DNA from: MGIIb-O3 sp046710875
GTDB taxonomy: Archaea > Thermoplasmatota > Poseidoniia > Poseidoniales > Thalassarchaeaceae
NCBI GenBank assembly: GCA_046710875.1
Contig: JBKEHQ010000010.1
Coordinates: forward strand, 1-28,094
Reading direction: 5' to 3'
DNA length: 28,094 bases
Numbering within the stretch: the stretch's first letter is position 1; each line of letters begins with the position of its first letter. Below the pieces are notes generated by a model, which made no database searches, was not told the origin of the DNA, and saw only the letters and a program-made list of their open reading frames with translations. Below, in pieces: positions 16,081 through 24,366 of the stretch. The position numbers and the translations under genes were made by a program.

Positions 16081-19068
16081 TTGTCCGTTAGCATACTGAA
16101 TATTATCTCCGATGCCATTACCATCCATATCTTCCCATTCAGATGAGTCAAAAGGAAATTCATCAAAATTATCTCCTACGCCATCGCCATCAGAATCTTT
16201 TGATTCAGAAGGATCATTTGGGAATTCGTCATCTGAATCTTGTATTCCATCGCGATCAGAATCTGGTTGTTGAGCGAATATTTTTAATATTTCAGAAGAC
16301 TCTCTTAACCACCCTTCTGAATCTATCGCTGCTACTTCCAGTGTTATGTAATCTCCATTAACTAAGCCGCCGCCATTTTGTGGCATAGTAGTGAATGACC
16401 CAAAGGAATTAACAATACCATGTGAATGACAAATTCCAGTTATACTATTGCAAATTGTCCAAGTAATTTTAATTTGTGATAATTGTAAATTACCAATATT
16501 ATTTATTTGAAATACAGGATTTTCTTTATAGCCAATCGTATCATAAGATACAGACAAATCAGCCATATCTCCATCACCTTCCCATGTGATTATTTTATTT
16601 GATAATACATCGATCGTAAATGAGGAAGCAGAGCTCGCACCATGCCTGTCAGTTACTGTAATTTCTATTATTTTTTCTCCAATTTCACCCCATAAAAGGC
16701 TCAATTCCCCAGATGTAGGATTTAGATTAAGTGATCCTTCAGAATTTTTAGAAATAGAAGCCCATATTTCTTTGACTGGATCATCAATATCTGATAAGCT
16801 ATCAAGGACATTAATGGTAGTTATTTCATTTATTTTTATTTCTAAATTATTAAACTTTGATAAATTAATTGATGGTGGATCATTAATATTAACTACATGA
16901 AAGGAAATGATGGTGTCCGAATATTGTTCTCCATCATTCGCCCTAATAGTAACATTTGTAATGCCAAATGAATCTAAATCAATAGTACTTACTGTTATTG
17001 ACTGACCAGATATCGATGCTTCGACAAGAGATTCATTAGATATCGAAACGATTGAAATATCAAGATCAGATGATGAGACATAATTGCCTTGATTATCGGT
17101 ATCGGAGAGATATTGAGTTAGACTAAAACTAGTTGAGCCTCCCTCATTAATTGCATTAGTGGAAATAGGGGCCCATTTTGGCGCTCCATTTTCTATAACA
17201 TTGAACATTAACATACCATTATTTGTATCTTCACCATCATCGATTGAAACAAAAATTCCTTGGGGGACAGGATTGCCATTATCGGTCATGACTCTATGAA
17301 ATTTGACACTTATTTTGAGAGTATTTGGATCCCAAGAAATAAATTCACTATCCGTACTGCTGACTGTCAATCCTGACAAATCTGTTTCAGCATCACCTAT
17401 TAATCCAATAATAGATATCTCTTCAATAATATCAACTTTTACAGTAGGTATTCCAGCAAATTCCTCATCATCATTTGCCAATACCTTTGGAAGTGAGTTT
17501 GTTAATTCGAAAATATCCTCAACTATTAGCCATTCACTAAGTTGGCCAGAAGTATCTTGCCAGGATATTCGGATATCATAACTACCCGTATTTGCCCTCA
17601 CATCTGATTTTAAATTATGGACATAACGAGAATTTTGCCCTTCTCCAATTACGTAAATATCAGTTACCCAATCTTCACTCCAATCAAAAATAGATGATTC
17701 TGAATGTTGAAGAATTGGTTGCATAGTAGACATATCATCAACTAAATCGTTGGATAAGGCAGATGATTCGAATAGAATATTATCTCCCCTTTCCACAATT
17801 GAAGAACCTAACGAAGTTGGCCTAATAGCAATTGGAGGCATATCATGAAAAATAGAATAATCTGCGTAATTGTTAGATGCTACACGATCACCTTCCATAT
17901 CAGATATTATAGCCCTAAATACAGAAGATCCTGAAGCAGATAAGGAGATATCTGAAGAATCGAATTGTAAATCATATTCCTGAGTTCCTCCGATACTTAA
18001 GTCTTCAATATTTACACTACCTAAATTAATTTCCTCTGAACCGTCAAGTAAGTAAATAGATATTAATCCTCCCTGAGAATAAGAATCTACACCATAATTC
18101 AATATTTCTGCAGAAATATCTAAAATATCTCCAGATTGAAACCCACTTATGCCTTCCTGGTTAACAATAGATACTTGCGATATTCCTAGATCAATTAACG
18201 GACCCATATCTAAATCTACTGCTGTTATGAATGAATTGAAGGATGAATGAGGACCGTCCATAATAGCGAAAACTGGCCAGAAATTTTCTATCTGAGAATT
18301 TCCGCCTGCCGATCTAACTACATCCAAGGAAACTTCCCAAGTTAGAATTTCATAATTATTTGGAGACAAAGAGATTTCAGTAAATCCATCTTGATCATCA
18401 TTTAATAGCCATTCTCTCCAGTTATGATGAGGCCTGACGCCATTATCATATGCGTCTGCACCTATTTTCTCAGTTATTGCCCCATAAACGTAAACAGATA
18501 TTGAAGATAATGCACCTAAATAACTTACATTAAGCGAAACAGATACTTGTTCTGTAGAAGTATCTAGACTGGTTAATAGTTCTAAACTAAAATCATTTGA
18601 GTTAGAATCCATGCACCCTCCATTAGAAAATGTAGTATCATAATAATTCGTACCACTTGCACCTACTTTGTAGCATTGCCCTGACTGTTGGTCAGCAAAA
18701 GCAAAAGTTGGATATCCAGTAGAAGAATCCATTATATGATCTGCACGTGCAATTGGAGAAGTAGATGGCCAACCTGAGTTGGATTCAAAGAAAGAAACAA
18801 ATGTAAAATCTTCAGGATTTGATGTTTTTAGATTATCTAAAGACGGAGAGGCACTACCCATACATGGGCCGCACCAATGGGCCCCTACATATTCTCCAAA
18901 CACTGCGTGGCCGGGGCTTGCTGCATAAAGTGGAAAGTTTATTTGAGAGAGTTCTTCTGGCTCTGTGAATTCATCTTCAATGACTAAAATTCCTGAAAAT
19001 GGCATTAATATTAAGATAAATGAAATATAAAATGCAGGATTAAATACAGTATGATAAGTATATCCCAT
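16003..19068 (-). CDS. Large surface protein: N-terminal thioredoxin-like domain, beta-sandwich repeats, Asp-rich repeats, PGF-type C-terminal anchor
   Basis: This exported protein has about 1,021 residues. Order from the N terminus: signal/anchor helix (13-29); thioredoxin-like domain (about 45-170) with Cys66-Gly-Pro-Cys69 in GAHWCGPCMG, a cis-Pro at 120 (GYPTF), and two further Cys at 132 and 152; a long beta-rich region with CARDB-like and cadherin-like segments (NDGEQYSD…VNINDPPS; VTDRHGASS); Asp-rich calcium-type repeats of the thrombospondin-3 kind (936-990; DSDRDGIQDSDDEFP, DSDGDGVGDNFDEFP, DMDGNGIGDN); then LPGF (998-1001), a hydrophobic helix and RRK. ATG 19068 is chosen over TTG 19137 because a TATA element sits 26 bases before the ATG. 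Extracellular disulfide chemistry by an anchored thioredoxin-like protein is inferred. Confidence 0.82.
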   Translation of the reverse strand: MGYTYHTVFNPAFYISFILILMPFSGILVIEDEFTEPEELSQINFPLYAASPGHAVFGEYVGAHWCGPCMGSASPSLDNLKTSNPEDFTFVSFFESNSGWPSTSPIARADHIMDSSTGYPTFAFADQQSGQCYKVGASGTNYYDTTFSNGGCMDSNSNDFSLELLTSLDTSTEQVSVSLNVSYLGALSSISVYVYGAITEKIGADAYDNGVRPHHNWREWLLNDDQDGFTEISLSPNNYEILTWEVSLDVVRSAGGNSQIENFWPVFAIMDGPHSSFNSFITAVDLDMGPLIDLGISQVSIVNQEGISGFQSGDILDISAEILNYGVDSYSQGGLISIYLLDGSEEINLGSVNIEDLSIGGTQEYDLQFDSSDISLSASGSSVFRAIISDMEGDRVASNNYADYSIFHDMPPIAIRPTSLGSSIVERGDNILFESSALSNDLVDDMSTMQPILQHSESSIFDWSEDWVTDIYVIGEGQNSRYVHNLKSDVRANTGSYDIRISWQDTSGQLSEWLIVEDIFELTNSLPKVLANDDEEFAGIPTVKVDIIEEISIIGLIGDAETDLSGLTVSSTDSEFISWDPNTLKISVKFHRVMTDNGNPVPQGIFVSIDDGEDTNNGMLMFNVIENGAPKWAPISTNAINEGGSTSFSLTQYLSDTDNQGNYVSSSDLDISIVSISNESLVEASISGQSITVSTIDLDSFGITNVTIRANDGEQYSDTIISFHVVNINDPPSINLSKFNNLEIKINEITTINVLDSLSDIDDPVKEIWASISKNSEGSLNLNPTSGELSLLWGEIGEKIIEITVTDRHGASSASSFTIDVLSNKIITWEGDGDMADLSVSYDTIGYKENPVFQINNIGNLQLSQIKITWTICNSITGICHSHGIVNSFGSFTTMPQNGGGLVNGDYITLEVAAIDSEGWLRESSEILKIFAQQPDSDRDGIQDSDDEFPNDPSESKDSDGDGVGDNFDEFPFDSSEWEDMDGNGIGDNIQYANGQSLPGFSISVVIISIICASIVVRRKL

Positions 19069-19089
19069 AAAAGTTTGGGGAAGGTTTTG

Positions 19090-19098
19090 TGATATAAC
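19090..19098 (-). promoter_or_regulatory. TATA element for the surface-protein gene
   Basis: The minus-strand sequence GTTATATCA is centred about 26 bases before ATG 19068. It supports that ATG as a leaderless start, because a TTG start at 19137 would lie upstream of this promoter. Confidence 0.5.
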
Positions 19099-19125
19099 TA
19101 TATATGTAATAATTATTAAAAACAA

Positions 19126-19135
19126 TGTATAAATC
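19126..19135 (+). promoter_or_regulatory. TATA-like element for the trmI-like gene
   Basis: TGTATAAATC lies about 42 bases before ATG 19172. It shares the 103-base divergent region with the surface-protein promoter. A GAAGGG sequence just before the ATG could act as its ribosome-binding site on a short leader. Confidence 0.4.
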
Positions 19136-19171
19136 AATATAATTAACTATAATTATCTACGAAGGGATTGA

Positions 19172-20008
19172 ATGGCAAAGCGTTTTCGGATAGTTATGGA
19201 AGTAGAATCAGAAAGTGATTGGGTGGCACTTAGAGAAGATGATGGGAGGGCATACTTACTTCACAAAATACCTGGCGAAGTTAAGGTCAAGGGGCTTGGT
19301 AGGTTTGATGTCACGGAATTACTTGAGGGGTATAAAATAGGAGATAGGATTACTGTTGGCCACAAGTCCCTCACAATAGTCAAAGCGGCATTACCTGAGG
19401 CTAGACGAAATATGGCAAGAAGAGCCCAGGTCATTGGGGTGAAAGATTCTGGTTTCCTTATCTCTTGGTTAGGAATATGTGTTGGATCCAAGGTTTTGGA
19501 GGGAGGGCATGGATCTGCAGGATTAGCAATGAATCTAGCAAGTGTAATGGGATCCGCTGGAACCTTGATTTCTGTTGAGGCGAGACCTGAGCATGCAATA
19601 GTCGGGAAACAGAATATGGATAGATTGAAGCATATTTTACCTGAATTTCCGAAATGGCATTTAATTGATGGTGAATTTCAAAATGTTAATGATTCTATAA
19701 AAGAAATCTGTGATTCTTTTGATGCAATAATTATTGATGTTGCTCAGCCATGGGAAATAGTTCCTGAAATTGGAAAGTTACTAAGGTATGGAGGGCGAAT
19801 AGCATGCTATTGCCCTACGACTATTCAACTTGAGAAAGCTTGGGATTCTATCGAAAATAATGATATGAATGTTGAATGGGCTGGTGAAATGATAGAAAGA
19901 AAATGGGTCAAGGCAAGCAAAGGAGGAGTGAGGCCTGGAAATACTCCCATAGGGCATACTGCATTCCTTGTAATAGCTGCTAAGGTAGCCTCAGATGAAG
20001 AAGAATAA
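19172..20008 (+). CDS. trmI: tRNA (adenine-N1)-methyltransferase, TrmI family (m1A57/58)
   Basis: This 278-residue enzyme belongs to the TrmI/GCD14 family that uses S-adenosylmethionine to methylate N1 of adenines 57 and 58 in the tRNA T-loop. There is a small beta N-terminal domain (1-80), then RRAQVIGVKDSGFLISWLG, which matches the family's pre-motif region. Methyltransferase motif I is LEGGHGSAGLA (109-119), an acidic motif II is VEARPEHA (135-142), and motif IV is DVAQPWE (189-195), the family's DxPxPW signature. Motif I reads GSAG rather than the usual GSGA, a small deviation. The aspartyl-tRNA synthetase gene follows after a 67-base gap, a sensible translation-related neighbour. Confidence 0.87.
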   Translation: MAKRFRIVMEVESESDWVALREDDGRAYLLHKIPGEVKVKGLGRFDVTELLEGYKIGDRITVGHKSLTIVKAALPEARRNMARRAQVIGVKDSGFLISWLGICVGSKVLEGGHGSAGLAMNLASVMGSAGTLISVEARPEHAIVGKQNMDRLKHILPEFPKWHLIDGEFQNVNDSIKEICDSFDAIIIDVAQPWEIVPEIGKLLRYGGRIACYCPTTIQLEKAWDSIENNDMNVEWAGEMIERKWVKASKGGVRPGNTPIGHTAFLVIAAKVASDEEE

Positions 20009-20034
20009 TCAGTAAATATATCAAAATATTCTCT

Positions 20035-20044
20035 TATTAAATAG
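20035..20044 (+). promoter_or_regulatory. TATA-like element for aspS
   Basis: TATTAAATAG is centred about 36 bases before ATG 20076, in the gap between the trmI-like gene and aspS. It suggests that aspS has its own promoter. Confidence 0.35.
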
Positions 20045-20075
20045 TAATTCAATCAATATCTTTCATAACTATGCC

Positions 20076-21500
20076 ATGACTCCGCATAATATGCGAGACA
20101 GTAGCGATTGGGAACCAACGGCTTACAGAACACATACCATTGGCCAAGTAGTAAGTAATGGTGCTAAAAATATTGGAAAGGAAGTTACAATAGCAGGATA
20201 TGCAGAGGCTGTCCGAGGCAGAGGTGCGATTTGTTTTTTGATGTTAAGAGATGGTACTGGAAAAATTCAGGCATTTCTAAAAAAGGATAATATGAGATCA
20301 GATATATTCGATTCAATGCAATCCTCAACACGTGAATCTACAATAAAGGTGACAGGTTTTGTTGCACAAAAGCGACCCCCTAAGGTCAAGGAAGGAGAGG
20401 CGTTGCCATCTCCTGAGTACGAAATAAATGTGACGTCTGGAGAAATCCTAGCAAGTTCTGAAACCCCACTACCTGTCGGAGTCATAGATGACGTTAATGT
20501 AGGATTAGATGTAAGATTAGATAATAGGCACTTAGATTTGAGGAGAACTCATGTAAATGCAATGTTTCAATTACGAAGTAAGGTACTACAATATGGAAGA
20601 GAACACTTAATCAAAGAAGGATTTATGGAAATGAATAGTCCTAAAATAATTGCAAGCGCATCTGAAGGAGGTACTAATCTATTTCCTATGATGTATTTTG
20701 ATACTCCTGCTTTTCTTAGTCAATCTCCTCAATTATACAAACAACTTGCAGTATTGGGAGGATTGGAACGAGTTTTTGAGATTGGCCCTGCATTTAGAGC
20801 TGAAAAACATGATACATATCGACATTTAAATGAATTTATTTCTTTTGATATCGAAGGGGCTTGGATGAATGATGAAGATGTAATGGGAGTACAAGAAAGA
20901 ATGATTAATCATATTTGGACATGTGTAGCTCAAAATGATCAAAACTTAATAGATTCAATAAATACTTATAGAAATAGTCAAGGTAATGATAGCATAAAAG
21001 TTGAAATTCCAAGCATACCTTTCCCACGTATACCGTATTGCGACGCAATTGAAATTGTTAAATCCGGAGGGGCCGAGATTGAGTGGGGAGATGACATAGA
21101 AAGTCACCACTGTGACATCATAGCTGCAAAGTACCCTGGATTTCATTTCATACCAAGGTGGCCAATGGCAATGAAGCCTTTCTACATACACCACAAAGAA
21201 AATGAGAAAAGTGCATCTGGAGGTCAATTAAGTAGGGGTTTTGATCTTAATTATGGAAGAGATGAGATGACATCAGGTGGACAAAGGGAGCACAGAGTAG
21301 AAATTCTGGAACAAAATCTAAGGAATATGGATTTGAATCCTGATGATTTTAATTTTTATACTGATGGTTTTCGATTTGGGGCACCTCCTCATGCGGGCTG
21401 GGGATTAGGAGTTGCAAGATTATTAATGGTATTAACAGGTGCTGGAAATGTAAGGGAAGTTGTCTTATTTCCCAGAGATAGAAGTCGCGTTACGCCTTAA
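20076..21500 (+). CDS. aspS: Aspartyl-tRNA synthetase, archaeal/eukaryal type
   Basis: This 474-residue class IIb synthetase charges tRNA with aspartate. An OB-fold anticodon-binding domain (about 18-135; IAGYAEAVRGRG…LRDGTGKIQAF) precedes the class II catalytic domain. Motif 2 is FEIGPAFRAEKHDTYRHLNEF, and motif 3 is near the end, GWGLGVARLLM, followed by the typical archaeal terminus VLFPRDRSRVTP. The large insertion domain of bacterial AspRS is absent, so this is the archaeal/eukaryal form. It is slightly longer than usual (about 440) because of an N-terminal extension; ATG 20091 is an alternative start. Whether it is discriminating or also charges tRNA-Asn cannot be settled here, but the AGYAEAV segment lacks the tryptophan I recall from discriminating archaeal enzymes. 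Confidence 0.95.
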   Translation: MTPHNMRDSSDWEPTAYRTHTIGQVVSNGAKNIGKEVTIAGYAEAVRGRGAICFLMLRDGTGKIQAFLKKDNMRSDIFDSMQSSTRESTIKVTGFVAQKRPPKVKEGEALPSPEYEINVTSGEILASSETPLPVGVIDDVNVGLDVRLDNRHLDLRRTHVNAMFQLRSKVLQYGREHLIKEGFMEMNSPKIIASASEGGTNLFPMMYFDTPAFLSQSPQLYKQLAVLGGLERVFEIGPAFRAEKHDTYRHLNEFISFDIEGAWMNDEDVMGVQERMINHIWTCVAQNDQNLIDSINTYRNSQGNDSIKVEIPSIPFPRIPYCDAIEIVKSGGAEIEWGDDIESHHCDIIAAKYPGFHFIPRWPMAMKPFYIHHKENEKSASGGQLSRGFDLNYGRDEMTSGGQREHRVEILEQNLRNMDLNPDDFNFYTDGFRFGAPPHAGWGLGVARLLMVLTGAGNVREVVLFPRDRSRVTP

Positions 21501-21562
21501 CTTTTAATTGAACATTGAACCGAAAAGAAGGGGTATCTTAACCTCCTCCGAGATATGTTATT

Positions 21563-22285
21563 ATGGCTAAGCCGAGATTTGCTTACTTGCTTCTAAAAGA
21601 ACATCCATATGGTAGAGAAATGTTAAAACAAATACTTTCTGAAGGTTTTATACCCGAAATAATTGTTCAAGAAGATTCAATTATTGCTGATGAAGAAAGG
21701 GAAAAGTTTCTAACTAGAATTGTGGGAAATCCAATATCTCCGACCATAGAAGAACAAGCAATTAAGAATGAGATAAGGGTAGTTTCAGTTCCAATTCATA
21801 ACTCAAAAGAAGTAATGCCATTCATTGAAGATTTAGATTTAGATTTGATAGTATTTGGCGGAACTAGAATAATTAGAGGCGATATTCTTGATCATCCTAA
21901 AGATGGAGTAATTAATTCCCATCCAGGATTATTACCTGAATGCAGAGGATCTTCCTCTCCGGCTTGGTCCGTATATCACGATATTCCAATCGGATCATCA
22001 ACACATTTTTGCGATAATGGAATTGATACAGGGACCCTTTTAATGAGGAGAGAAGTAAAAGTGAAAAGAGGGATGACATACGAAGATTTATGTTTTGAGA
22101 CATTAGTTTTGGCAGGTATTTTGATGAAAGAAGCATTAATTGCATACGACGAAAATAGATGGGATGAATTAAAAAGACCACAGGGTGAAAGTGAGTTTCC
22201 GACATTTAGAAATGCATCAGAAGAGATATTGGATATCGTTAAAGAGAAGTTAAGTGAAGAAACATATGCTCATTACATCGACTAA
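21563..22285 (+). CDS. Formyltransferase-fold protein (GART/FMT N-terminal family)
   Basis: This 240-residue protein has the 10-formyltetrahydrofolate-dependent formyltransferase fold. The catalytic triad of the family is visible: Asn118 and His120 in INSHPGLLPECRG and an Asp in HFCDNGIDTG (151 or 155). The fold is followed only by a short tail, without the C-terminal tRNA-binding domain of methionyl-tRNA formyltransferase, and archaea do not formylate initiator tRNA. It also lacks the overall sequence of PurN. The substrate is therefore unknown; amino-sugar formylation or a deformylase-like reaction are possible. It starts a run of closely spaced plus-strand genes, with GAAGGGG in its 62-base upstream gap and the SDR start 11 bases beyond its stop. 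Confidence 0.75.
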   Translation: MAKPRFAYLLLKEHPYGREMLKQILSEGFIPEIIVQEDSIIADEEREKFLTRIVGNPISPTIEEQAIKNEIRVVSVPIHNSKEVMPFIEDLDLDLIVFGGTRIIRGDILDHPKDGVINSHPGLLPECRGSSSPAWSVYHDIPIGSSTHFCDNGIDTGTLLMRREVKVKRGMTYEDLCFETLVLAGILMKEALIAYDENRWDELKRPQGESEFPTFRNASEEILDIVKEKLSEETYAHYID

Positions 22286-22290
22286 GGAGG
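22284..22290 (+). promoter_or_regulatory. Shine-Dalgarno site for the SDR gene
   Basis: AAGGAGG overlaps the stop codon of the formyltransferase-like gene and lies six bases before ATG 22297. It shows that the two genes are translated from one message. Confidence 0.7.
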
Positions 22291-22296
22291 ATTAAA

Positions 22297-23106
22297 ATGA
22301 ATAATATACTAAAGGATGAATTTCCATTTGCACAAGATATTTTAAAGGGCTATACTGCATTAATTTGTGGTGCATCAAAGGGAATTGGCAGATCAAGTGC
22401 AAAGATGCTAGCTCGGGCTGGAGCGACTATAATCGCGTGTGCTAGAAATGAAAATGATTTGAAGGATCTAATTAGTAATTTAGATGGTGAAAATCATAAG
22501 TTTTTAGTAATGGATCTAGAAGATATTGATACGATTGAAAATAATATTACAAAATTAATTGAAGATTTTGGAGATATACAAATACTTGTTAATAACTCTG
22601 GAGGGCCACCAGGCGGTCCTTTGTTAGATAATAATATTGAAGACTTTGATGGTCCAATTAGACGTCATCTGTACGCATCTCACATCATTACTAAGCTCCT
22701 AGTGCCTGGGATGGAAAGAAGTAAAATGGGCAGAATAATTAATATTATTTCAACATCAGTAAGAGAGCCTATTGATAATATTGGACTTTCTAATACTTTA
22801 CGTGGAGCAATGGGGTCATGGTCTAAATCATTAAGCCGGGAGTTGCCACCTTGCATAACTATCAACAATATATTACCTGGATTTACTGATACAGATAGAC
22901 TTGGTTCACTTTCTGAATCTATATCAGAACGCACTGGTAAATCTGTAGAAGACGTAAAGGAATCTTGGATGAATGGCGTGCCAATTAAGAGATTAATTGA
23001 TCCTTTGGAAACTGCTACTGCTGTAACATGGCTGAGTTTGCCAAGTAGCGGATCAATAAGAGGAATAAGTCTACCAGTAGATGGCGGAAGAATGAGGTCA
23101 ATTTGA
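22297..23106 (+). CDS. SDR-family oxidoreductase with atypical active site
   Basis: This 269-residue short-chain dehydrogenase has an N-terminal Rossmann fold. The nucleotide-binding loop is CGASKGIG (24-31), and NNSGG (99-103) stands for the usual NNAG. The active-site Ser152 region is present (NIISTS), but the YxxxK pair is replaced by S165xxxR169 in LSNTLRGAM. The protein matches a known offshoot of beta-ketoacyl-ACP-reductase-like SDRs that lack the catalytic tetrad. Arg48 after the second strand (ACARN) hints at NADP(H). It sits in the tight gene run, nine bases from the monooxygenase gene. Redox activity cannot be assumed; the substrate is unknown. Confidence 0.83.
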   Translation: MNNILKDEFPFAQDILKGYTALICGASKGIGRSSAKMLARAGATIIACARNENDLKDLISNLDGENHKFLVMDLEDIDTIENNITKLIEDFGDIQILVNNSGGPPGGPLLDNNIEDFDGPIRRHLYASHIITKLLVPGMERSKMGRIINIISTSVREPIDNIGLSNTLRGAMGSWSKSLSRELPPCITINNILPGFTDTDRLGSLSESISERTGKSVEDVKESWMNGVPIKRLIDPLETATAVTWLSLPSSGSIRGISLPVDGGRMRSI

Positions 23107-23115
23107 GGCGAAATT

Positions 23116-24366
23116 ATGGAATTTGACATATTTTTTTCAATTTCGCAGACGCCAGATTCCTCGGGTCACACTCCATCTGAAAGTCAAATGTTCACAAACT
23201 TTTTTGACCAAGTAAAAATTGCTGATGATTTAGGCTTTGGAGTAGGTTGGGTAGCCCAGGCCCACTTATCTACTGAAGTTCAAAAAACAAATAATAAACC
23301 AGTTGTGCCCCATTATCCAGGAGAAGTTGGATTATGTACAGACTTTGTCCAAGTTGCCCACAAGATGTTTGCAATCACTAAAAATATGGAAGTTGGAAGT
23401 GCTGTCATGAGTATATTGGCAAGCGGTGGACCAATATCTCATGCTGAAAGAATAGGTTCGTTCTTAACTCTGCATGGGATGAATAAAAATGAAAAGAGGC
23501 GCCTGCACATAGGTTATTCCGCAGGTCGTTTTGAATTTATGGCTAGGCCTTATGGGATTATTCCTAGGGATCCTGTTGAAGAACAGGCTTGGCCTGCACT
23601 CAGAGGGCAAATATTTGCTGAAGCGAGTGAAATATTTCTAAGGTTATTAAATGGGGAAACAATTTCCAGTAATGATATAAGAAAAACAATCTTAACAAGG
23701 GAAAATTTCTACACTAACGAAGACTGGGAAGAAGTACAAAAAAAAGCAAAGGAATCTAGGTGCCTTACCACCCTTCCAAATGAGGTTAAAATAGAAAACA
23801 GATATAAATTCGAAAAAATAAAAACAATACCTCAAAATTGGAGGCGCGATTTATTGAGTATCACAATAGGAAGTCATGATAAAAATTTACAGGTTGAAGC
23901 AAATAAATGGATGCCAGTCCAAGTATTCAACCTTAGCATAACTCCTCCACACATAATAGAAGAAACGCATGAACGTTTCAGGAAGCACTATCACAAAGAT
24001 GGAGGAGAATGGCAGAGAAGCATGATGCCTAGAACTATTATGGTATTCGTAAATGATGAAAATGGCTTAAGTTCCAAAGAAAGAAGTTTGGCAGCGACAC
24101 AGGAGGCTAAAAATGCTCTTTCTATATATTGGAATGCTTTAGAAGGTACAATTGACCCTAATAAATTGGAAAAGGCAACTGATAATGCAGTAATTGGAAA
24201 TGTAGATGAAGTAATTGAACAGATAAAAAATAGATTTAATCCTGATGATAGATTGATGTGTTGGTTTGACTTTTTCAATCACGATAATGAGCGAGTAAAG
24301 AGAAATATGACTGCTTTTATGAATAAAGTAGTACCAAAATTAAATGGAGAATATATAGATGACTGA
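23116..24366 (+). CDS. Luciferase-like (LLM) flavin-dependent monooxygenase
   Basis: This 416-residue TIM-barrel protein belongs to the bacterial luciferase-like superfamily, which uses reduced FMN or coenzyme F420. The N-terminal strand and helix pattern (FDIFFSISQTP; FFDQVKIADDLGFGVGWVAQAHL), the GSAVMSILASGGPISHAERIGS segment and HIGYSAGRFE are typical. It is longer than usual (about 330-360) because of an inserted region around 180-240. The stop overlaps the next gene start by eight bases, and GGAGAATA provides the next ribosome site. Which cofactor it uses and which substrate it oxidises cannot be told from sequence; placement beside an aldehyde dehydrogenase and an amidohydrolase suggests a catabolic route. 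Confidence 0.83.
   Translation: MEFDIFFSISQTPDSSGHTPSESQMFTNFFDQVKIADDLGFGVGWVAQAHLSTEVQKTNNKPVVPHYPGEVGLCTDFVQVAHKMFAITKNMEVGSAVMSILASGGPISHAERIGSFLTLHGMNKNEKRRLHIGYSAGRFEFMARPYGIIPRDPVEEQAWPALRGQIFAEASEIFLRLLNGETISSNDIRKTILTRENFYTNEDWEEVQKKAKESRCLTTLPNEVKIENRYKFEKIKTIPQNWRRDLLSITIGSHDKNLQVEANKWMPVQVFNLSITPPHIIEETHERFRKHYHKDGGEWQRSMMPRTIMVFVNDENGLSSKERSLAATQEAKNALSIYWNALEGTIDPNKLEKATDNAVIGNVDEVIEQIKNRFNPDDRLMCWFDFFNHDNERVKRNMTAFMNKVVPKLNGEYIDD

Noticed and set aside
16003..16263. Asp-rich repeats read as a DNA tandem repeat element
   Set aside because: The repetition is at protein level (calcium-type motifs within one frame) and diverged in DNA, so it is part of the coding gene.
19069..19137. 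TTG start at 19137 for the surface protein
   Set aside because: It lies upstream of the apparent promoter, lacks a ribosome site and gives a less typical signal segment.
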